A DNA stretch of 64,000 nt from CBFFRJ01 sp051486985. Lineage in GTDB: Bacteria; Pseudomonadota; Gammaproteobacteria; Enterobacterales; Enterobacteriaceae. The stretch lies in assembly GCF_051486985.1 (NCBI RefSeq), contig NZ_JAHVDV010000009.1:62001-126000 (forward strand), given 5' to 3'. The notes below the pieces were generated by a model, which was not told the origin of the DNA, did not search any database, and saw only the letters and a program-made list of their open reading frames with translations. The translations under genes and the position numbers were made by a program. Within the stretch, counting starts at the first letter, position 1; each line of letters opens with the position of its first letter. Of this stretch, positions 18,201 to 26,350 are shown piece after piece.

Positions 18201-18573
18201 TCACAGCTATTACAACGATCAGCCCGTGGACTATCTCTTCTGGCAGGGGATGGCGCTGCGGATGCTTGGCGATGGCGCCGCTGCCGACGCGCTGTTTACG
18301 GATATGGCGCAGTGGGCAATCAACATGGCAGACACACCTGCACAGGCCGACTTTTTTGCCGTCTCGCAACCCGATCTGCTCTCGCTGTACGGCTCTCTCC
18401 AGCAGCAGCATCAGGAAAAATGTCTCTACATCCAGGCGCTGGCAGCAGCCGGTATGGGCGATGAACCACAGTGGCATGAGGCCTGCACGGCGCTAAGCGC
18501 CCTTAACCCCGCCTGGCCAAAAGCCGCGCTCTTCGTGCGCGTCATGCCTTACGTGCTGCACCTTGTTCGCTAG
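15292..18573 (+). CDS. yphG: DUF5107/TPR protein YphG
   Basis: 1093 residues from the ATG at 15292, with AAGAGGG upstream; upstream in-frame starts lie in the divergent promoter. The N-terminal part (about 1-350) is a beta-rich DUF5107 domain of the galactose-mutarotase-like fold (PELGGRVQKAFDK, GGIEFNWPQHH, WWANPAV). The remainder is a long run of TPR-like helical pairs (for example YYARGVAIDPLDYRCNLALA, and LGVCARLQRDEAQAQVAWQ). The same architecture and length exist in E. coli YphG, whose function is unknown. Context with yphB (epimerase-like) and an ROK repressor points to sugar metabolism. Confidence 0.9.
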   Translation: MEPVKVWRETVIIPTYETGPQDVHPMFLENRVYQGSTGAVYPYGVTDTLSDSRTDKAWQAVWLENEYLKIMILPELGGRVQKAFDKVKQRDFVYHNEVIKPALVGLLGPWISGGIEFNWPQHHRPTTFMPVDSMLEEHEDGSKTVWVGETEPMHGLQVMTGFTLRPERAALEIGSRVYNANATPRHFLWWANPAVKGGDDHQSVFPPDVTAVFDHGKRAVSSFPIATGTYYKVDYSAGVDISRYKNVPVPTSYMAEKSAYDFVGAWSQDENGGLLHVADHHIAPGKKQWSWGHSEFGQAWDRSLTDHNGPYIELMTGIFADNQPDFTWLDAYEEKRFVQYFLPYHSLGMVHNASQDAVLKLQRHEAGLEWGLYAIAPLTGHRLTLTEAGNPTPLLDENVTLTPVSVTQGALDVAHPARLTLTLFDATGTTVLAYEEHQPGEMPLPDVATAPAAADDITSADEAWFIGQHLEQYHHASRPALDYYARGVAIDPLDYRCNLALATLEYNRADYARAVDFATQALTRAHRLNKNPQCGMASFIRACACERLQRWKEAEEDFWRATWSGNSKAAGFYGLARLAARDRRYAQGIAFCQQSLRAGPGCQEAHCLLVRLLQLSGQQNDAVAMLSQLRRDYPLNPTVWWLQWQSEGSDDARATWRNLCGGRDINALTTAGQLLSWGMADEALSVLNTLNCERTLPLLMQASLLPEAERAPLIARAIDLFPRFVRFPNTLDEVDALNALQESAFARHLLACFHYSKRSEAKAVALWQQCVAMDDRLADAWRGLAIHAWNRQQDEVLATRYLDTACGLLPNDARLLFERDLLARLAGASPQSRLARLEANLACALKRDDMTAELLNLWHLCGKTDNATRVLESRKFHPWEGGEGKVTSQFILNRLLQAWEAIGAGQPARAEHLLMGALRYPENLSEGRLPGQTDNDIWFWLGVCARLQRDEAQAQVAWQKAMQGDRTLNVHSYYNDQPVDYLFWQGMALRMLGDGAAADALFTDMAQWAINMADTPAQADFFAVSQPDLLSLYGSLQQQHQEKCLYIQALAAAGMGDEPQWHEACTALSALNPAWPKAALFVRVMPYVLHLVR

Positions 18574-18644
18574 CGCCTGCGTTCTGCAATCCGGGCGCGG
18601 CCTGACCGCCGCACCCGACTACCCCCTGGAGGAAGAGGAGTGCG

Positions 18645-19508
18645 ATGACAATTCACAGCTTACAGAACGGGACGCTGCGGCTGATGGTGTCCGAACAGGG
18701 AGGCGTGATAGAGGGGTTCTGGCACCAGGATATGCCCCTGCTACGTCCCGGAAAACAGAGCGGCGTGGCGACAGAGTCTGCCTGTTTCCCACTGGTGCCT
18801 TTCGGCAATCGCATCAGCGGGAACCACTTTACGTGGGAGGGAACCCCCTGTTGCCTTGAGCCAAACGTGGCGTGGGACCGCCATTATCTGCACGGCGATG
18901 GCTGGCTGGCTCACTGGACGTGCGGGCAGAAATCCAAAGTCGCGCTGACGCTGGCATACCGGCATAACCACGGCGTTTACCGTTATTTCGCGCAGCAGCG
19001 GTTTACTCTCGGTGCCTCGTCACTGACAGTCACGCTTAGCGTAAAAAATGAGGGGAGGCAGACGCTGCCGTTTGGCCTCGGCTGGCATCCCTATTTTCCC
19101 CTGACCAGGGAGACGCGTTTGCAGGCGCAAGCGACCGGCTACTGGCTGGAGCGCGAGCAGTGGCTTGCAGGTGAGTATCAGGATAGCCTGCCTGCGGCGT
19201 TAAATTTTCAACAGCCCAACGCACTCCCGCGCCAGTGGGTTAACAATGGTTTTGCAGGCTGGAACGGTGAGGCACTTATCAGCCAGCAGGGCTACAGTCT
19301 GCAGATAAAAACGACACCGGCGGCCCCCTGTTATTTTGTTTTTGTCTCCGCCCCTGAATTTGAGGAGGGCTATGCGTTTGACGCCTTCTGTTTTGAACCG
19401 ATGAGCCACGCGCCGGACGACCATCACCGACCCCGGGGTGGGCATCTGACGCCGCTTAAACCGGGAGAAAGCTTCAGCCAGACGATGGTGATCACCTTGC
19501 AGATCTGA
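18645..19508 (+). CDS. yphB: Aldose 1-epimerase-like protein YphB
   Basis: 287 residues with a strong GGAGGAAGAGGAG leader. Mutarotase-like fold: CFPLVPFGNRISGNHFTW near the N-terminus, LHGDGW (the catalytic-type His region) and GLGWHPYFPL, and an acidic residue region EEGYAFDAFCFEPMSH. Such enzymes interconvert sugar anomers. The substrate is unknown. It is 71 bases after yphG and probably co-transcribed. Confidence 0.85.
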   Translation: MTIHSLQNGTLRLMVSEQGGVIEGFWHQDMPLLRPGKQSGVATESACFPLVPFGNRISGNHFTWEGTPCCLEPNVAWDRHYLHGDGWLAHWTCGQKSKVALTLAYRHNHGVYRYFAQQRFTLGASSLTVTLSVKNEGRQTLPFGLGWHPYFPLTRETRLQAQATGYWLEREQWLAGEYQDSLPAALNFQQPNALPRQWVNNGFAGWNGEALISQQGYSLQIKTTPAAPCYFVFVSAPEFEEGYAFDAFCFEPMSHAPDDHHRPRGGHLTPLKPGESFSQTMVITLQI

Positions 19509-19607
19509 AAAGCAGACCTGCGCGCAACAGGGCCGGCTGTTATGGCATTGTTGCTTGCAAGGTCGTCGGTTTCCCTCCAGACTATCGCCACCATTCAGGA
19601 GGAAATC

Positions 19608-20747
19608 ATGGTCTTGCAGTCCACGCGCTGGCTGGCGCTCGCTTACTTCACCTACTTTTTTAGCTACGGTATTTTTCTCCCCTTCTGGAGCGTCTGGCTC
19701 AAAGGGACAGGGCTGACGCCTGAAACCATCGGTATTTTGCTTGGTGCAGGTCTGGTGGCCCGTTTTCTCGGCAGCCTGTTGATTGCCCCACGCGTCAGTA
19801 ATCCTTCGCTGCTGATTAAAGCCTTACGTATTCTGGCACTGATTACCCTGCTGTTCGCCCTCGGGTTCTGGGCTGGCACGAATGTGGCCTGGCTGATGGT
19901 GGTGATTATCGGGTTTAACCTCTTCTTCTCCCCGCTGGTGCCGCTAACCGATGCGCTGGCAAATACCTGGCAAAAACAGTTCCCGATGGACTACGGCCGG
20001 GTGCGGGTCTGGGGTTCTATTGCGTTTGTGATTGGCTCGGCGGCAACAGGCAAGTTGGTTAGCGAGTTTGATTACCGTGCGGTGCTGGCGATGCTTACCC
20101 TCGGTGTGGTCTCCATGCTGCTTGGCATGTTGATTCGCCCGTCGATTCTGCCGCAAGGGGAGAGGCGTCATCAGGATGCCACAGGCTGGCAGGCCTGGCG
20201 CGATCTGGTGGTTAAAAACTGGCGTTTTCTGGCCTGCGTGTCGCTGCTCCAGGGGGCACACGCCGCCTATTACGGCTTCAGTGCGCTCTACTGGCAGGAA
20301 GCCGGGTACTCTGCCTCGACCGTCGGGTATTTATGGTCGCTTGGCGTGGTGGCGGAAGTGGTGGTCTTTACGCTGAGCAACCGGCTGTTCCGCCGCTTCA
20401 GCGCTCGTGATTTACTGCTTCTTTCGGCTGTAAGCGGACTGGCACGCTGGGGATTGATGGGATGGACGACCGATCTGCCGTGGCTGATCGTGGTGCAGAT
20501 ACTCCACTGCGGCACCTTTACCGTCTGCCATCTGGCGGGCATGCGTTATATCGCCGCGCGTAAGGAAAGTGAAATTATCCGCCTGCAGGCTATTTACTCC
20601 GCCGTGGCGATGGGGGGCAGTATTGCCCTGATGACGATGGTGTCAGGGTTCCTGTACCAGCATCTTCACCAGGGCCTCTTCTGGGTAATGGCACTGCTGG
20701 CACTTCCGGCGCTGTTCCTGCGCCCGAAAGTCACCTTGCAGCGTTAG
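19608..20747 (+). CDS. hcaT: MFS transporter HcaT (putative 3-phenylpropionate permease)
   Basis: 379 residues from the ATG at 19608, with AGGAGG 5 bases upstream, giving MVLQSTRWLALAYFTYFFSY as in E. coli. Twelve predicted membrane helices of the major facilitator superfamily. E. coli HcaT is annotated as a phenylpropionic acid transporter beside the hca degradation genes, but no hca dioxygenase genes are present here, so the substrate is uncertain. Its stop overlaps that of convergent csiE by 4 bases. Confidence 0.92.
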   Translation: MVLQSTRWLALAYFTYFFSYGIFLPFWSVWLKGTGLTPETIGILLGAGLVARFLGSLLIAPRVSNPSLLIKALRILALITLLFALGFWAGTNVAWLMVVIIGFNLFFSPLVPLTDALANTWQKQFPMDYGRVRVWGSIAFVIGSAATGKLVSEFDYRAVLAMLTLGVVSMLLGMLIRPSILPQGERRHQDATGWQAWRDLVVKNWRFLACVSLLQGAHAAYYGFSALYWQEAGYSASTVGYLWSLGVVAEVVVFTLSNRLFRRFSARDLLLLSAVSGLARWGLMGWTTDLPWLIVVQILHCGTFTVCHLAGMRYIAARKESEIIRLQAIYSAVAMGGSIALMTMVSGFLYQHLHQGLFWVMALLALPALFLRPKVTLQR

Positions 20748-22021
20748 GACTCCAGCATAGTACGAATATGCTGCTGCTGGTGTTCGCTCAGCGACTGATC
20801 CGTATGGATAAGCGGCGCGGAGAACAGCGGCAGCGGCGTGGCGTAAGGGGTGACAATTACCGTTACGTCACGGGGGGCCCCCTGCTTTTTAAACTCACGC
20901 ACCGGCAGGTATTTGATATTGAGCGGCAGCAGCGTCAACTCGCGTAGTTGCAGCTCAATTTCCTGCTCCCTCTCCGGCTCGTTGCCCGTTATCAGCACCA
21001 CCTGCTTTTCATGCAGCTCCGCTTCCTGCATCAGCCAGGCACCAAAAATCACTGCCACCAGGCCGGCCTCTTCATCACTGAAACGCAGCCCATATTCAGC
21101 CTCAAGGGGCGCTAACGCCTCGCGGGTTGTGCGAATGAGCCGGGGATAAAGGCGTACTATCTCTTCCTGGAGGCTATTATCAATACCAATGCCGAAGAGA
21201 TGGCGGTCCAGCGCCTGCGTGATATGGACATAAAGCTGATCGGTGAGACCCTGTTCGTCGCTAAAGTGCAAGCCAGCGCGCTGACGAAAAAGAGCGACCA
21301 TACTGACAATGGCCTGCCGGAGGCGATGATCCTCCTGGTGGCTGTCGTTCAGGGGGTCGGGCGTGCGCAGCATCATAAACAGCAGGGCGAGGAATGCATG
21401 TTCATTGTCCGGGGGGAGGGCAGCGACGCGTCGCTGCCAGTGGCGCACAATCTCTTGCGCTACGACGTATTCAGCCCGCATTTGCGTCCAGGCATGCTGC
21501 ACCGGGTTAAATTCTGGTGAGAAGCCAGCATGGCTCTGCAGCAGACAATACTGCAGATAGAGGCCCAGAAACTGCATATCCCGAGACTCAAATGAGCGCT
21601 GCAGCCGACGAGCGCAGAGATTAATCAGCGCGCGAAGATTGGTGTCGTCGTAAAGCGTGCGGGCAATGCCCTGCTGTTTCAGCGCCGATTTCAGGGCTGG
21701 CGTGTAGTGCTCGGAAATAAAGTGTGGACACAGACGCAGGCCGCGTCGAAGCCACTGTAGCTGGCATAAACGTTGGTCAAGGGTTGTGCCTTCAATCCGA
21801 TAGCTTCCGTCCTGTTGGGACGCAATAGTGAGCCGATGGTAGCGCTGGATCTCATGATCGGTGTCGGCGATATCCTGACGCGCGATCTCTTCGTCAACGC
21901 CATTGACGGCGCGAATGATTTCCGTGGTGACCGTCTGCCCCGGTAACGCAAGCAGTAGTAGCACCTGGCAGCGGCGCTGCGGACTGGAGAGCACAGATGG
22001 TGGCGTCATTACGATTGTCAT
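20744..22021 (-). CDS. csiE: Stationary-phase protein CsiE (PRD-domain)
   Basis: 425 residues, homologous along its length to E. coli CsiE, which is induced by sigma S and cAMP-CRP. It has an N-terminal HTH-like part (SSPQRRCQVLLLLALPG), PTS-regulation-domain-like segments (FLGLYLQYCLL; DNSLQEEIVRLYPRL) and a C-terminal EIIB-like region (VLITGNEPEREQEIELQLREL). M1 at 22021 or M5 at 22009 may be the start. Molecular role is unknown. Confidence 0.92.
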   Translation of the reverse strand: MTIVMTPPSVLSSPQRRCQVLLLLALPGQTVTTEIIRAVNGVDEEIARQDIADTDHEIQRYHRLTIASQQDGSYRIEGTTLDQRLCQLQWLRRGLRLCPHFISEHYTPALKSALKQQGIARTLYDDTNLRALINLCARRLQRSFESRDMQFLGLYLQYCLLQSHAGFSPEFNPVQHAWTQMRAEYVVAQEIVRHWQRRVAALPPDNEHAFLALLFMMLRTPDPLNDSHQEDHRLRQAIVSMVALFRQRAGLHFSDEQGLTDQLYVHITQALDRHLFGIGIDNSLQEEIVRLYPRLIRTTREALAPLEAEYGLRFSDEEAGLVAVIFGAWLMQEAELHEKQVVLITGNEPEREQEIELQLRELTLLPLNIKYLPVREFKKQGAPRDVTVIVTPYATPLPLFSAPLIHTDQSLSEHQQQHIRTMLES

Positions 22022-22145
22022 CTGCGAAGTTCCAGTTAGGGTGTTCGATAAGAATAGCTAAAGGTATGATTGACGAAAGCGCAGCCGCAGCCCTTTACCT
22101 CAGGAATGCCGGAGAACATCACAGAATTTATATCGTGAGGAAGAC

Positions 22146-22784
22146 ATGCAAGCAGTGAAACCGTATGCCTTAGGGCTTATTCTCACGTTTTTATCGTCCG
22201 CGGTGACGGCGCATCCCCATAGTTTTATCCGTCTGAAAACCGAAGTAATGGTGGAGAATGGTCAGTGGACCGGGCTTCTGATGCGCTGGACGATGGATGA
22301 AATCACCTCGGCTGATCTACTTTACGATGCCGGAGATGCCAGACCCGGGGACGAAATATGGAAAAAACTGGCCGCCGAGGTCATGGCCAATGTGCTTGGA
22401 CAGCACTATTTCACGGAGGTCTGGCACAACGGCAAAAAAGTGAGGTTTGTTAACCGTCCTCTGCATTATGGCATGGAGAGAGAGGGGCACCAGGCCGTAC
22501 TGACCTTTGCCCTTCCGCTTGCCGCACCCCAGACGCTTAATGGGCAGAGTTACACTTTCTCCACCTTTGATCCTACCTATTATGTGGATATGAGCTATGA
22601 ACACGATAGCGACGTAACCCTGGCTGCTGAACTGCGCGCAAAATGTAAGCTGAGCCTGCACACGCCACATCCTGGCGACGATGTCCTGGACTATGCTCAG
22701 TCGCTGGATAAGGCCGATGCGCCGGAGGAGAGTATGGAGCTGGGTAAACAATTTGCACAGACGGTGACGCTGCAATGTCAGTGA
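22146..22784 (+). CDS. DUF1007 periplasmic protein, partner of a NicO metal transporter
   Basis: 212 residues with a signal peptide ending near residues 20-23 (TFLSSAVTAHPHSF). The mature N-terminus HPHSF and the FDPTYYVDMSYEHD segment are typical DUF1007. It overlaps the NicO-type transporter gene by 10 bases, the same pairing as Haemophilus ZevA-ZevB, which is known in zinc acquisition. I infer a periplasmic metal-handling role. The metal cannot be read from the sequence, and I see no clear Zur box upstream. Confidence 0.8.
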   Translation: MQAVKPYALGLILTFLSSAVTAHPHSFIRLKTEVMVENGQWTGLLMRWTMDEITSADLLYDAGDARPGDEIWKKLAAEVMANVLGQHYFTEVWHNGKKVRFVNRPLHYGMEREGHQAVLTFALPLAAPQTLNGQSYTFSTFDPTYYVDMSYEHDSDVTLAAELRAKCKLSLHTPHPGDDVLDYAQSLDKADAPEESMELGKQFAQTVTLQCQ

Positions 22785-23755
22785 TATCCGCCGCGCGTTT
22801 GCAAAAGACAGGTGTTCGCCAGTGGTGGCCGCTGGCTCTTTTTCTGGTGCTGGCAGCGGTGGGTGGTGCCTGGCTCTGGCAGGCCTGGCCGCAGGTGCTG
22901 CGCGAAAGCATTGTCTGGCAGCGGGAATTTAACCAGCAACTCAGCTCGCTATTACAAGGCGTGGCGGATAACCCGACCCGAGCCGGAAGTTCGCTGCTGC
23001 TGGTGAGCTTCCTTTATGGGGTATTGCATGCACTGGGGCCGGGGCACGGGAAAGTGGTGATCACGACCTGGCTTGCCACCCACCCGTCTAAGTTGAAATC
23101 CAGCATGGGCCTTACGCTTGCCTCTTCATTACTGCAGGGCCTGGTGGCAGTGCTGCTGGTGGTTGTGGTGCTCCAGGTGCTGGCTCTGCCCGCGCGGCAG
23201 CTTCCTCTCGGCAGTTTCTGGCTGGAGAAGGGAAGCTATGCGCTGGTGGGGGTATTAGGACTGTTGCTCTGCTGGCGGGCGCTTAAAAAACTGCATGGTA
23301 TTTTACGCAAACCGACCTTTAAAACCTTTACCCCTCATCATGTTCACCATGAACAGTGCGGCTGCGGACATCAGCATCTGCCGACACCTCAGCAATTACA
23401 GCAGGGTGACGACTGGCGCGCCCGGCTGGTGATTGTGCTTTCGATGGGCATGCGACCCTGTTCGGGGGCGATAATGGTGCTGCTGTTCAGCAAGGTGGTC
23501 GGCGTGTTTGGCTGGGGAGTGGCGTCGGCAATGGCGATGGCCGCAGGCACCGCACTGACCATCAGCTCGCTGGCGCTACTTGTGCATAGTTTTCGTACCC
23601 TGGCGGTAAAACTGAGCGGCAGTAAAACGCCCGCCGTGTGGAAACAGGTAGGGTGGACGACGCTGGCATTAGCAGGGGGGATGGTGTTAATAGCGGCTGC
23701 GGTAGTGATGTGGATGAGTGCAGTGCCGCAAGGCAGAGGGATAAGGCCGTTTTGA
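22775..23755 (+). CDS. NicO/RcnA-family metal transporter
   Basis: 326 residues with about seven membrane helices. The signature HALGPGHGK follows the second helix. A cytoplasmic His/Cys-rich loop (HHVHHEQCGCGHQH, about residues 187-200) probably binds metal. The second conserved motif MGMRPCSGAIMVLL is present. The family moves Ni, Co or Zn. With the DUF1007 gene upstream it resembles ZevB. It is not the RcnA efflux gene of E. coli, which lies elsewhere. Confidence 0.85.
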   Translation: MSVISAARLQKTGVRQWWPLALFLVLAAVGGAWLWQAWPQVLRESIVWQREFNQQLSSLLQGVADNPTRAGSSLLLVSFLYGVLHALGPGHGKVVITTWLATHPSKLKSSMGLTLASSLLQGLVAVLLVVVVLQVLALPARQLPLGSFWLEKGSYALVGVLGLLLCWRALKKLHGILRKPTFKTFTPHHVHHEQCGCGHQHLPTPQQLQQGDDWRARLVIVLSMGMRPCSGAIMVLLFSKVVGVFGWGVASAMAMAAGTALTISSLALLVHSFRTLAVKLSGSKTPAVWKQVGWTTLALAGGMVLIAAAVVMWMSAVPQGRGIRPF

Positions 23756-23778
23756 GGTGAAGGGGAGGGGGCCAGATG

Positions 23779-23801
23779 CCCTCACCCCAAAGGGGCGAGG
23801 G
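23779..23801. terminator. Palindromic repeat between the transporter and suhB
   Basis: ccctcacccc-aaa-ggggcgaggg is a strong stem-loop between convergent genes. It is the same kind of palindrome as the array at 32905-33211. It may stop transcription from either side, though it lacks a T tract. Confidence 0.5.
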
Positions 23802-23818
23802 AGAAAGCCTCAACCGAA

Positions 23819-24622
23819 TTAACGCTTCAGCGCTTCACTCAGTTCGTCACGCATGCTGGCCAGCATAGCTTTAACGACGCGCGGGTTACCGGCAACGAGG
23901 TTACCGCTCATCATGTAGCCGTGGCCACCGGTGAAATCACATACCAGACCGCCTGCTTCACGTACCAGCAGTTCGCCAGCAGCAAAATCCCAGGGCTTCA
24001 GGCCGATTTCGAAGAAACCATCAACGCGACCAGCGGCCACATAGGCCAGATCCAGCGCCGCAGAGCCGGTGCGACGGAAGTCCGCGCACTCGGTGAACAG
24101 CTTACCGACGATATTAATGTAAGGGGCTGCATGCTGCTTCACTTTGAACGGGAAGCCTGTCGCCAGAATGGTGCCATCGAGGTCACGCGCATTGCTGCCG
24201 CGCAGACGGTAACCGTTCAGCTGTGCGCCCTGACCGCGCGTTGCGGTGAACAGTTCGTTGCGCATAGGATCGTAAACCACCGCGACTTCAGTACGACCTT
24301 TAATGCGTACGGCGATGGAGACGGAGAAGTGGGGAAGGCGTTTGATAAAGTTGGTGGTGCCATCCAGTGGATCGATAACCCATTGAACATCCTGATCTGC
24401 GCCTTCATGTTCACCGCTTTCTTCGGTGACGATGGAGTGTTGCGGGTAAGATTTGCGAATGGTTTCGATAATAATCGCTTCTGCGGCTTTATCGACGTTA
24501 GTCACAAAGTCATTGCTGCCTTTCTGGCTGGATTCTACGGAGTCAGGTGTTTCGTAGTGTTTGGCAATTACATTACCCGCCTTGCGCGCTGCGCGCACGG
24601 CGATGGTCAGCATCGGATGCAT
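23819..24622 (-). CDS. suhB: Inositol-1-monophosphatase / rRNA maturation factor SuhB
   Basis: 267 residues, the E. coli length. Metal-binding signature WVIDPLDGTTNF, the upstream EESGEHEG acidic motif, and the C-terminal PWDFAAGELLVREAGG. It hydrolyses inositol monophosphate. In E. coli it also joins the rRNA antitermination complex through NusA and RNA polymerase. Divergent from trmJ. Confidence 0.97.
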   Translation of the reverse strand: MHPMLTIAVRAARKAGNVIAKHYETPDSVESSQKGSNDFVTNVDKAAEAIIIETIRKSYPQHSIVTEESGEHEGADQDVQWVIDPLDGTTNFIKRLPHFSVSIAVRIKGRTEVAVVYDPMRNELFTATRGQGAQLNGYRLRGSNARDLDGTILATGFPFKVKQHAAPYINIVGKLFTECADFRRTGSAALDLAYVAAGRVDGFFEIGLKPWDFAAGELLVREAGGLVCDFTGGHGYMMSGNLVAGNPRVVKAMLASMRDELSEALKR

Positions 24623-24740
24623 CGGTCTCTCTCACTGGATGTTAAAGAACGGGAAAACGGCGCGTATGATAGCAGCGTATTCGGAATATGTCTTCGGTTT
24701 ATGATAATATGCACAAATATTCTTTAGCCGTAGAAAAACT

Positions 24741-25481
24741 ATGCTGCAAAATATTCGAATCGTACTGGTGGAGACCTCTCACACCGGCAATATGGGCTCT
24801 GTTGCCCGCGCAATGAAAACAATGGGGCTGACCAACCTGTGGCTGGTTAACCCGCTGGTGAAACCGGACTCGCAGGCTATCGCACTGGCCGCTGGCGCAA
24901 GCGATGTTATTGGCAATGCACAGATTGTCGATACGCTTGATGAAGCACTGGCAGGCTGTAGCCTGGTGGTTGGCACCAGCGCACGCTCCCGCACGCTGCC
25001 CTGGCCTATGCTTGATCCACGTGAATGCGGACTTAAAAGCGTGGACGAAGGCAAGCATGCCCCCGTCGCGCTGGTCTTTGGTCGTGAACGTGTGGGGCTT
25101 ACCAATGATGAGCTGCAAAAGTGTCATTACCACGTTGCCATTGCCGCTAACCCGGAATACAGCTCGCTGAATCTGGCGATGGCGGTGCAGGTGATTGCCT
25201 ATGAAGTGCGTATGGCCTGGCTTGCAACGCAGGAGGAGAGTAACGCTGCTCTGCAAACAGAAGAAGAAGCACCGTATCCGCTGGTTGACGATCTGGAACG
25301 GTTCTACGGCCATCTGGAAAAAACCCTGCTTTCTACCGGATTTATTCGCGAAAACCATCCGGGTCAGGTCATGAATAAGCTGCGCCGCCTCTTTACCCGT
25401 GCCCGACCAGAGAGCCAGGAGCTCAATATTTTGCGTGGCATGCTGGCATCTATTGAGCAGAAAACTCAGGAAAAACAATAG
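24741..25481 (+). CDS. trmJ: tRNA (Cm32/Um32) methyltransferase TrmJ
   Basis: SPOUT-class 2'-O-methyltransferase acting on position 32 of the anticodon loop. 246 residues. Motifs NIRIVLVETSHTGNMGSVAR, the knot region LVFGRERVGLTNDEL, and AANPEYSSLNLAMAV. It precedes iscR in the same order as E. coli. Confidence 0.96.
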   Translation: MLQNIRIVLVETSHTGNMGSVARAMKTMGLTNLWLVNPLVKPDSQAIALAAGASDVIGNAQIVDTLDEALAGCSLVVGTSARSRTLPWPMLDPRECGLKSVDEGKHAPVALVFGRERVGLTNDELQKCHYHVAIAANPEYSSLNLAMAVQVIAYEVRMAWLATQEESNAALQTEEEAPYPLVDDLERFYGHLEKTLLSTGFIRENHPGQVMNKLRRLFTRARPESQELNILRGMLASIEQKTQEKQ

Positions 25482-25489
25482 TTTTCTTG

Positions 25490-25509
25490 CCCTCCCTTTT
25501 CGGGGAGGG
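25490..25509 (+). terminator. Hairpin after trmJ
   Basis: ccctccc-ttttcg-ggaggg-type stem 9 bases after the trmJ stop. No T tract follows, so it is only a possible terminator. Confidence 0.4.
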
Positions 25510-25550
25510 TACCTCAATCTGCACTTAAGTTAAACGGCACGTAAAGCCTA

Positions 25551-25575
25551 ATACCTGACTAAAACAGTCAAGTAA
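25551..25575 (+). promoter_or_regulatory. IscR operator A
   Basis: ATACCTGACTAAAACAGTCA and the five bases after it fit the IscR type 1 site (ATASYYGACT-RWWWY-AGTC) almost perfectly. This is how [2Fe-2S]-IscR represses its own operon. Confidence 0.9.
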
Positions 25576-25600
25576 ATAGTTGACCAATTTAGTCAGGAAT
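25576..25600 (+). promoter_or_regulatory. IscR operator B overlapping the iscR promoter
   Basis: ATAGTTGACCAATTTAGTCA plus five bases matches the IscR type 1 pattern directly beside operator A. It contains TTGACC (25580-25585), the probable -35 of the isc promoter. Confidence 0.88.
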
Positions 25601-25684
25601 GTCAGACTTGCCTCCGCTATGCGACATTATTTGAAATTTTAATAAAAACCCCGGGCAGGGGCGAGTTTGAGGCTAAGTTAAGAC

Positions 25685-26176
25685 ATGAGACTGACATCTA
25701 AAGGGCGTTACGCCGTGACCGCAATGCTTGACGTTGCGCTCAATTCCGAGACCGGTCCGGTGCCGTTGGCTGATATTTCCGAGCGTCAGGGGATCTCCCT
25801 TTCTTATCTGGAACAGCTTTTCTCCCGCTTGCGTAAAAATGGCCTGGTGGCCAGCGTTCGTGGCCCGGGCGGCGGATACCTGCTGGGTAAAGATGCCAGC
25901 AGCATCGCTGTTGGCGAAGTGATCAGCGCCGTTGATGAATCCGTGGATGCAACCCGCTGCCAGGGTAAAACCGGCTGCCAGGGCGGCGATAAATGCCTGA
26001 CCCATGCACTGTGGCGCGACCTGAGCGATCGTCTGACCGGCTTTTTGAATAATATCACCTTGGGTGAACTGGTTAATAACCAGGAGATCCTTGATGTGTC
26101 CGATCGCCAGCATTCGCACGAAACCCATCGCACGACCCGTGGTCAGGACGCAATCGACGTCAAACTGCGCGCTTAA
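25685..26176 (+). CDS. iscR: Iron-sulfur cluster sensor and repressor IscR
   Basis: 163 residues of the Rrf2 family. N-terminal winged helix (SLSYLEQLFSRLRKNGLV), cluster ligands Cys92, Cys98, Cys104 and His107. When it carries a [2Fe-2S] cluster it represses isc through the two operators upstream; without a cluster it binds type 2 sites such as suf. First gene of the isc operon. Confidence 0.97.
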   Translation: MRLTSKGRYAVTAMLDVALNSETGPVPLADISERQGISLSYLEQLFSRLRKNGLVASVRGPGGGYLLGKDASSIAVGEVISAVDESVDATRCQGKTGCQGGDKCLTHALWRDLSDRLTGFLNNITLGELVNNQEILDVSDRQHSHETHRTTRGQDAIDVKLRA

Positions 26177-26350
26177 TTTATCCGTCCTGTTTCCGGGCGC
26201 TGCTACGCCTGCCGCACCCTAAAACAGGAAGGGTAATAAATTATAAGATTTCAGAATCAGGCCGGGGTGAGAGATTGCCCCGTAGAACGGTTGAACATCC
26301 AGCCGAAAGCCTGGTTCATTGCATTGAGTGATGTACGGAGTTTAAGAGCA

